Origin: [Scytonema hofmanni] UTEX 2349
Lineage (GTDB): Bacteria > Cyanobacteriota > Cyanobacteriia > Cyanobacteriales > Nostocaceae
DNA: 16,046 bases
Assembly (NCBI RefSeq): GCF_000582685.1
Contig: NZ_KK073768.1
Location: 1,367,420-1,383,465 of the forward strand
Reading direction: 5' to 3'
Under the pieces are notes generated by a model, which worked only from the letters and a program-made list of their open reading frames with translations, was not told where the DNA came from and did not search any database. A program made the position numbers and the translations under genes. This document shows, one piece after another, positions 11,662 to 16,046 of the stretch (the stretch's first letter is position 1; each line of letters starts with the position of its first letter).

Positions 11662-13740
11662 TCATCCCCGCATTTGACTTTGCTGAACTTGCTGCAATAA
11701 CTGCTCGATACTTTCAGCTGCTGGCAGACATTTCAAACCTTGGCAAACTAATCCTACACTGCGCTCTGGTAATTTAGATACGCTGGTAAACACAGCCGTA
11801 GGCAAATATTTGGAAATCAGAATATTTATCTGTTCGCTTGTGGTGCGAATCAAAGTCGAGTTACGATACCAATCTAGAGCTGCAAACAAACTCGGACAAG
11901 CTTGAGGAGCGCGAGTCATTACAGCTCGAAAAGCTTTTAACCCTTGTTCAGCTAAATCGAGATAATGCAAATTATCAGTCAAAAGCGCCAACCGCACAAG
12001 ATTAGCGATCGCTATTCCATTCGCTGCTGGTGTAGCATTATCTACATAACTGCGTTCCCGTACAATTAAATCTTGACTTGCGTCACTAGATGTGTTGTAA
12101 TAACCACCTAACTCAACACTTAAAAGATATTCGTCAAATTCATCTTGGAGAGCGATCGCTTTTTCTAACCAAAACGTTTGATTAGGCGAACAAGCGTGTA
12201 AATCCAATAATGCTTTAATAAAAAAAGCGTAATCTTCAGATTGAGCTAACACGCTCGGAGACAATTGGTAATTTAATCGATGGAAACGCCCATCAACAAA
12301 CTGATTATCTAAGATAAAGTTTGCCGCTCGTGTTGCTAGTTCTAAATAAGACGGTTGTTGAAATACTCTATAAGCTACTGCCAAACCGGAAATCATCAAG
12401 CTATTCCAAGCGACAATCATCTTTGTATCTGTGACTGCGGGAATGCGTCCTTGCCAGTTTAGCGTTTTTGCTTCTTCGTTGTTACGTGCGGGAGGAAAAG
12501 TTTCAAGTGACTCAGATGTTGCACCATAGCGAGCAACAAAAAGCTTGGAAAGTGCATTTTCTACGGTATCACTTAATTCTTTTGCATAACGCCTTTGCAA
12601 CACATTATTACCTTCAAAGTTACCATTAGGCGTTACAGTCAACTGCTGTTGTAATTCCGTTAGTTCTTCAGCAGTCAGCAATTGTTGTAATTCTTTATAA
12701 TTCCAGATGTAAAAGGCTCCTTCCTCTGGTTCAGCTTCTGTTGGTGTTGTAAAAGTGTCAGCATCTTGAGATGCAAAGAAATAACCTTCAGGAGCGGTCA
12801 TTTCCCGACTTAACCATTTGACAGTTAGAGCGATCGCTCTAGTAAAAGCCGGCTCTTCTACTCCTGCGCTCCACAAAGACGCCAGATATTCGACAATCTG
12901 ACCATTGTCGTAAAGCATCTTTTCAAAATGCGGTACAGTCCAAGTAGGATCAACCGTGTAACGGTGAAAGCCACCACCTACATGATCGAAAATACCGCCG
13001 AGTGCTAAATCTAACCCTCGCTGAGTACAAACTTCCTTGCCATTGTACCTTGATTGATTTTCGCCATCATCAGAAAAAGAAAATCTAGTTCCCCGTAGCG
13101 CTAATTCCGCATAGGGAATCATCGGGAACCGATTACCTTGTTGATCCGAAGTAATTATAACTGTGCTAGTTTCCCAGCCTTGCCGTAATAATTGATCATC
13201 CTGTGTGCTTGTGCCATCATCTAATTGCAAAACCGCAGAAGTCAGCAGCGACTCTAAAATTACCGCTTTGCGTTCACGCAAGTCATCTTTTTCGGTATCA
13301 TAATAACGGCGCAGCGATTGCAAAACTTGTAAAAAGCCAGGACGACCAAAGCGCGGATCGACAGGGAAATAAGTGCCAGCATAAAACGGTACTAAATCCT
13401 CTGGAGAAAGAAAGACATTTAGGGGCCAGCCTCCTTGACCGTTGCTCATCATCTGCAAAGACTGCATATAAATGCTATCGATGTCCGGTCTTTCTTCGCG
13501 GTCTACTTTAATTGGGAGAAAATTAGCGTTCATGTATTCGGCGATCGCCAAATCTGAAAACGCCTCACCTTCCATCACAGTACACCAGTGGCAGCTAGAG
13601 TAGCCAATCGAAAGAAAAATCGGTTTATTCTGGGTTTTTGCACTTAAAAGTGCTTCATCACACCAAGTCCACCAATCAATTGGGTTTTCGCTGTGTTTGC
13701 GGAGGTAGAGACTCTTGGCTAGAGCAAGGCGATTCGTCAT
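11662..13740 (-). CDS. Thioredoxin-domain protein of the YyaL/DUF255 (SSP411-like) family
   Basis: This 692-residue protein has the length and order of the widespread YyaL/spermatogenesis-associated-20 family. Residues 1-165 are the DUF255 thioredoxin-like domain: LARSxYL-like start (LALAKSLYLRKHSENPIDWW), the Cys-pair motif SSCHWCTVM with Cys50 and Cys53, then DREERPDIDSIYM and GGWPLNVFLSPEDLVPFYAG with TYFP. Residues of about 230-640 resemble an alpha/alpha barrel of the six-hairpin glycosidase kind: GGGFHRYTVDPTWTVPHFEK, SQDADTFT, EGAFYIW, and NSLMISGLAVAYR. No signal peptide is present, so it is probably cytoplasmic. The biochemical role of the family is not settled; a redox or sugar-related function is only suggested by the folds. 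The gene is probably monocistronic; no ribosome binding site is obvious before the ATG at 13738-13740. The frame is intact. Confidence 0.92.
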   Translation of the reverse strand: MTNRLALAKSLYLRKHSENPIDWWTWCDEALLSAKTQNKPIFLSIGYSSCHWCTVMEGEAFSDLAIAEYMNANFLPIKVDREERPDIDSIYMQSLQMMSNGQGGWPLNVFLSPEDLVPFYAGTYFPVDPRFGRPGFLQVLQSLRRYYDTEKDDLRERKAVILESLLTSAVLQLDDGTSTQDDQLLRQGWETSTVIITSDQQGNRFPMIPYAELALRGTRFSFSDDGENQSRYNGKEVCTQRGLDLALGGIFDHVGGGFHRYTVDPTWTVPHFEKMLYDNGQIVEYLASLWSAGVEEPAFTRAIALTVKWLSREMTAPEGYFFASQDADTFTTPTEAEPEEGAFYIWNYKELQQLLTAEELTELQQQLTVTPNGNFEGNNVLQRRYAKELSDTVENALSKLFVARYGATSESLETFPPARNNEEAKTLNWQGRIPAVTDTKMIVAWNSLMISGLAVAYRVFQQPSYLELATRAANFILDNQFVDGRFHRLNYQLSPSVLAQSEDYAFFIKALLDLHACSPNQTFWLEKAIALQDEFDEYLLSVELGGYYNTSSDASQDLIVRERSYVDNATPAANGIAIANLVRLALLTDNLHYLDLAEQGLKAFRAVMTRAPQACPSLFAALDWYRNSTLIRTTSEQINILISKYLPTAVFTSVSKLPERSVGLVCQGLKCLPAAESIEQLLQQVQQSQMRG

Positions 13741-13806
13741 GATTGAGAAAGCGGTAGTTACATTACCTTCTTTGCTCAGTCTAATACTATTTCACTTCAT
13801 GGGGGA

Positions 13807-13858
13807 GGGGGAAAGGGCAAAGGAAAAAACACCCATCCAATTTCTTCCCCTTTCCCCC
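13807..13858. repeat. G-run/C-run inverted repeat
   Basis: GGGGGAAAGGG (13807-13817) is the exact reverse complement of CCCTTTCCCCC (13848-13858), in a purine/pyrimidine-skewed stretch (13801-13862). It resembles the G-rich run at 16002-16046. It lies between the DUF255 start and the small ORF at 13892-14047, so it would be in the leader of the DUF255 transcript. Confidence 0.75.
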
Positions 13859-13891
13859 TTTTCATAATGACAGCTGCTCCCATCTCTACCT

Positions 13892-14047
13892 TTATGGCAG
13901 AGAGCGAAATACCCAGCTAACCATTGGTACCGGCTTTGTATTTAAAGATGATTCTGTCTGAGTATGAATATTAGTATTTTGGCTAAGTCCCGCTAACAAA
14001 TGAAGTAGAAACGTGATGATAGCGGCTTGCAAAAATTTTTGTAGCAT
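13892..14047 (-). CDS. Small 51-residue putative membrane or secreted protein
   Basis: A 51-codon ORF reads on the minus strand from an ATG at 14045-14047 to a TAA at 13892-13894. The start has the best ribosome binding site in the window: AGGAG, then TCTGCC, then ATG. The protein begins with a short Lys-containing end and a hydrophobic helix (FLQAAIITFLLHLLAGL, residues 5-21), then a polar Ser/Thr/Asn-rich part, and closes with PMVSWVFRSLP. This could be a single-pass membrane peptide or a signal-peptide-like leader. I recognise no family. It is too short for usual ORF length cut-offs. It lies 151 bases upstream of the DUF255 gene on the same strand and could be co-transcribed with it. No function is assigned. 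Confidence 0.6.
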   Translation of the reverse strand: MLQKFLQAAIITFLLHLLAGLSQNTNIHTQTESSLNTKPVPMVSWVFRSLP

Positions 14048-14168
14048 GGCAGACTCCTGTGTCTTCGGGTGGATGGCATTTGCACTCTTGGTTGATTACC
14101 CCGATTGCACCTCGTACTATCGATTTACGACTTTAGGCAGATTCATCCGGATGATTATTACTAAAAAT

Positions 14169-14306
14169 GGGCATGGGGCATGGGGCATGGGGCATGGTAT
14201 GAGTGAAATACGCGATCGCTTCTTTAATTCCCATTGCCCATTGCCCATTGCCCATTGCCCATTGCCCATTGCCCAATGCCCATTGCCCCATGCCCAATGC
14301 CCATTC
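14169..14306. repeat. Heptanucleotide repeats, GGGCATG x4 and CCCATTG x11, in inverted arrangement
   Basis: Four perfect GGGCATG units (14169-14196) are followed after 33 bases, which include a HIP1 site, by eleven heptamers of CCCATTG and close variants (CCCAATG, CCCCATG, CCCATTC) at 14230-14306. The two arrays are roughly complementary and could fold back on each other. Heptamer arrays of this type are a known trait of heterocyst-forming cyanobacteria. Open frames running across them are not called. Confidence 0.9.
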
Positions 14307-14386
14307 CCCAGTTGGAGAGTAATTACCGAAACCAATTAAGGGCTGTAATCGATAAAATATATTTAAAATAGCTATAAGTACGCTAA

Positions 14387-15001
14387 ATGATTCCTATCGT
14401 TATTGAACAATCGGGTCGGGGCGAACGTGCCTTTGATATCTACTCACGGCTGTTACGTGAGCGCATCATCTTTTTGGGACAACAAGTTGATAGCAATCTG
14501 GCAAACTTGATTGTTGCCCAACTGCTGTTTTTAGATGCAGAAGATGCGGAGAAGGACATTTATATGTACATTAATTCTCCGGGTGGTTCGGTGACAGCTG
14601 GTATGGGGATATTTGATACTATGAAGCACATCCGCCCAGATGTCTGTACAATTTGTACCGGATTAGCCGCAAGCATGGGTGCTTTTCTTCTCAGCGCGGG
14701 TGCCAAGGGTAAGCGGATGAGTCTACCTCATTCTCGGATTATGATTCACCAACCTCTCGGTGGTGCCCAAGGACAAGCGACTGATATTGAAATTCAAGCA
14801 CGCGAAATTTTATACCACAAGCGCAAGCTAAATGAGTTTTTAGCCGAACATACAGGTCAGCCAATTGAGCGTATTACTGAAGATACCGAACGGGACTTCT
14901 TTATGTCGCCAGAGGAAGCCAAGAACTATGGCTTAATTGACTCTGTGATTGACCGTCATGCATCTGGAAGCCGTCCAATGGCTGTTGTCGGTAGCAATTA
15001 G
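14387..15001 (+). CDS. clpP: ATP-dependent Clp protease proteolytic subunit
   Basis: This 204-residue serine protease subunit assembles into heptameric rings and works with a ClpC/ClpX-type unfoldase to degrade proteins in the cytoplasm. The full triad is present: Ser96 in TGLAASMGAF, His121 in SRIMIHQPLGG and Asp170 in DTERDFFMS. Other family marks are MIPIVIEQSGRGERAFDIYS, RLLRERIIFLG at the N-terminus, YINSPGGSVTAGMGIFDTM, and KNYGLIDSVI near the end. The length is normal and the N-terminus starts where cyanobacterial ClpP proteins start, so the ATG at 14387 is well supported, although no strong ribosome binding site precedes it. It stands alone: the upstream gap has repeats and the next gene converges, so it is not in a clpP-clpX or clpR-clpP pair. 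This would fit the monocistronic cyanobacterial clpP1 type, but the paralogue number is not certain. Confidence 0.96.
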   Translation: MIPIVIEQSGRGERAFDIYSRLLRERIIFLGQQVDSNLANLIVAQLLFLDAEDAEKDIYMYINSPGGSVTAGMGIFDTMKHIRPDVCTICTGLAASMGAFLLSAGAKGKRMSLPHSRIMIHQPLGGAQGQATDIEIQAREILYHKRKLNEFLAEHTGQPIERITEDTERDFFMSPEEAKNYGLIDSVIDRHASGSRPMAVVGSN

Positions 15002-15015
15002 AGCTTTGGGTAGTT

Positions 15016-15163
15016 ATACCATTTCACGTTAATTGCGATACATATGAATCTTGTAGAGACGCGAAATTTGAGGCAGTGCGTTGCGGAGGTTCCCTCCGTT
15101 GAAGCACCTGCCGTCGCGTCTCTACAGGTCTGTATTTGTATCAAGCTTTTTCTGAAACGGTAT
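15016..15163. repeat. Nested inverted-repeat element including GTAGAGACG-family palindrome, copy 4
   Basis: The outer arms ATACCATTTCA (15016-15026) and TGAAACGGTAT (15153-15163) match with one mismatch. Inside, GATACA is echoed as TGTATC, and TGTAGAGACGCGA (15052-15064) and TCGCGTCTCTACA (15114-15126) are perfect 13-bp arms. The centre GGAGG/CCTCC with GGCAG/CTGCC completes a long imperfect hairpin. It occupies most of the gap between convergent clpP and the gene at 15185, so the folded RNA could end transcription from either side, although no T-run follows. It is MITE-like in shape, with no coding capacity. Confidence 0.65.
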
Positions 15164-15184
15164 TAGCGCTGACTACAAATTTAA

Positions 15185-15991
15185 TTAAAATCCCGCGATG
15201 GGGTCTGCTTGAGATTCTAAATATCTGAGAAAGTCCAGTAATTCATCTTCACTGAGCAAAGTGCGTCCCAGCTTGCCATAGGTTTTTTTCAGATGCTCCT
15301 TTCCTTGTTCTTTTGTCCAACCTAAGCGCTCAATTTCGACATCGGTTTTCGCAATTACATCTGACAAGTCTATAGGTTGCCTTGTATTATTTCTGTTGCC
15401 TTTCGGACTACTTACATCTTCAAGTTGAGTATAACTGCGGGGCGTAAATTGTCTAACATTACTAGCAGCAGGCATTGGTAACGGATTCTCTTCAACTTCG
15501 CTGCTGTCGTCCACCATAGCCCAATTTTGCATCGGTATATCAAATTCTGGCTCTCGATCGCTAGTCATAGCAAAGCGAGGCTCTAAGTCTTGGTTGTAAG
15601 TGTCATTTTTAGCTGTCACCTCTGGTTGTGTAGTGGGTGCGTAAACTGGTGATGGAATTTGCCCTGAAGCGATCGCTTCTGTTTGAATCACAGAATTTAC
15701 ACCAGAGACAGTTGTGTTCAAAGCAGGATCAGGGTTGTTTTGCACCTGGGGTATTGATTTTGGAGATACTGTCGATTCCGATTCGGAGGAAGTCAATCCC
15801 AAAACCATCAGCGCTCGATCTCTTGCTTGATCTTCTGCTGCTTCGACTGTTTCTGCTCCTGCCATACCAGTAGCACGAATTACACCTTCAATTTGTACGC
15901 TTGCCCGGACAATATATTTTCCACAGGAAATTTGTACTAATTCCGAAATAAGACTGCCGTTGGGATACAAGCTCTGGAATTGAGCCAACAT
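15185..15991 (-). CDS. Conserved-looking cyanobacterial protein of unknown function with two terminal domains
   Basis: This 268-residue protein has two compact ends joined by a long low-complexity linker. Residues 1-66 (SELVQISCGKYIVRASVQIE, then G.IRATGMA and ETVEAAEDQARDRALMVLGL) suggest a beta-sheet followed by a helix, faintly like the core of single-strand annealing proteins of the Rad52/DdrA type. Residues 67-210 are rich in Ser, Pro, Glu, Thr and Asn and look disordered. Residues 211-268 (IAKTDVEIERLGWTKEQGKE, then LKKTYGKLGRTLLSEDELLD, FLRYLE) form a helical module of the kind found at the C-terminus of some phage annealing proteins. A DNA-binding or repair role is a guess from pattern only. 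No ribosome binding site is clear upstream, where a G-rich run starts 10 bases before the ATG. It converges on clpP. The ATG at 15989-15991 is the only reasonable start seen. Confidence 0.75.
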   Translation of the reverse strand: MLAQFQSLYPNGSLISELVQISCGKYIVRASVQIEGVIRATGMAGAETVEAAEDQARDRALMVLGLTSSESESTVSPKSIPQVQNNPDPALNTTVSGVNSVIQTEAIASGQIPSPVYAPTTQPEVTAKNDTYNQDLEPRFAMTSDREPEFDIPMQNWAMVDDSSEVEENPLPMPAASNVRQFTPRSYTQLEDVSSPKGNRNNTRQPIDLSDVIAKTDVEIERLGWTKEQGKEHLKKTYGKLGRTLLSEDELLDFLRYLESQADPIAGF

Positions 15992-16001
15992 AATAGTGAA
16001 A

Positions 16002-16046
16002 AGGGTAAAGGGGAAAGGGGAAAGGGGAAGGGGGAAAGGGGAAGGG
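16002..16046. repeat. G-rich (A)AAGGGG tandem run at the window end
   Basis: Repeated AAAGGGG/AAGGGGG units contain at least six G-tracts of three or more on the plus strand and continue beyond the window. The run could form a G-quadruplex. It lies directly upstream of the gene at 15185-15991, in its likely leader, where the transcript would be C-rich. Confidence 0.8.

Noticed and set aside
14013..14339. Plus-strand 108-codon and minus-strand 72-codon frames over the heptamer arrays
   Set aside because: Mostly encoded by the repeats. The plus-strand start overlaps, antisense, the better supported small minus-strand ORF at 13892-14047.

Overview
The window looks like chromosomal DNA from a filamentous, probably Nostocales-type cyanobacterium. 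The evidence is at least 14 copies of the HIP1 octamer GCGATCGC in 16 kb, heptanucleotide tandem repeats (GGGCATG, CCCATTG, TTGATAG/TTGTTGG), dispersed palindromes of the GTAGAGACG...CGTCTCTAC type, and cyanobacterial-type proteins (ClpP, a caspase-hydrolase fusion, a YyaL/DUF255 protein). No tRNA, rRNA, CRISPR array or intact transposase was seen.

Layout. 1-331: no supported gene. 332-1764 (+): a decaying and partly intact cluster of ParDE-type toxin-antitoxin genes. It holds a ParE C-terminal scrap, a complete ParD, a ParE cut off after 38 codons, a small unknown gene, and an intact ParD-ParE pair. 2149-5964 (-): a 1271-residue protein joining an N-terminal caspase-like protease, a long middle section, a C-terminal alpha/beta-hydrolase (lipase-like) and a tail transmembrane helix. 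6386-9542 (-): a three-gene ABC importer of the iron-siderophore/haem/cobalamin class (permease, ATPase, lipoprotein binding protein), with a strong structured terminator between the last two genes. 9937-10521 (-): mobA, molybdenum cofactor guanylyltransferase. 10609-11146 (+): a MazF/PemK-type toxin with its small partner, overlapping by 8 bases. 11662-13740 (-): a DUF255/YyaL thioredoxin-domain protein. 13892-14047 (-): a 51-residue ORF with a strong ribosome binding site. 14387-15001 (+): clpP. 15185-15991 (-): a conserved-looking cyanobacterial protein of unknown function.

The gaps are unusually rich in structured repeats: 14-bp, 21-bp and 7-bp tandem arrays, four GTAGAGACG-type palindromes, two nested inverted-repeat elements of about 150-175 bp, a 13-bp inverted pair, and G-rich runs. 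One gap (9543-9936) holds a plus-strand hairpin series ending in a terminator with ten T, between two minus-strand genes. This is a candidate small RNA.

How the genes relate: the importer genes form one functional unit. The ParDE and MazEF-like pairs are independent addiction or stress modules. The caspase-hydrolase fusion has the architecture expected of a regulated cell-death or membrane-damage effector and is the most interesting protein here; that role is inference from domains, not shown by the sequence. MobA, YyaL and ClpP are housekeeping-type genes that mark this as chromosome rather than an obvious plasmid or prophage.
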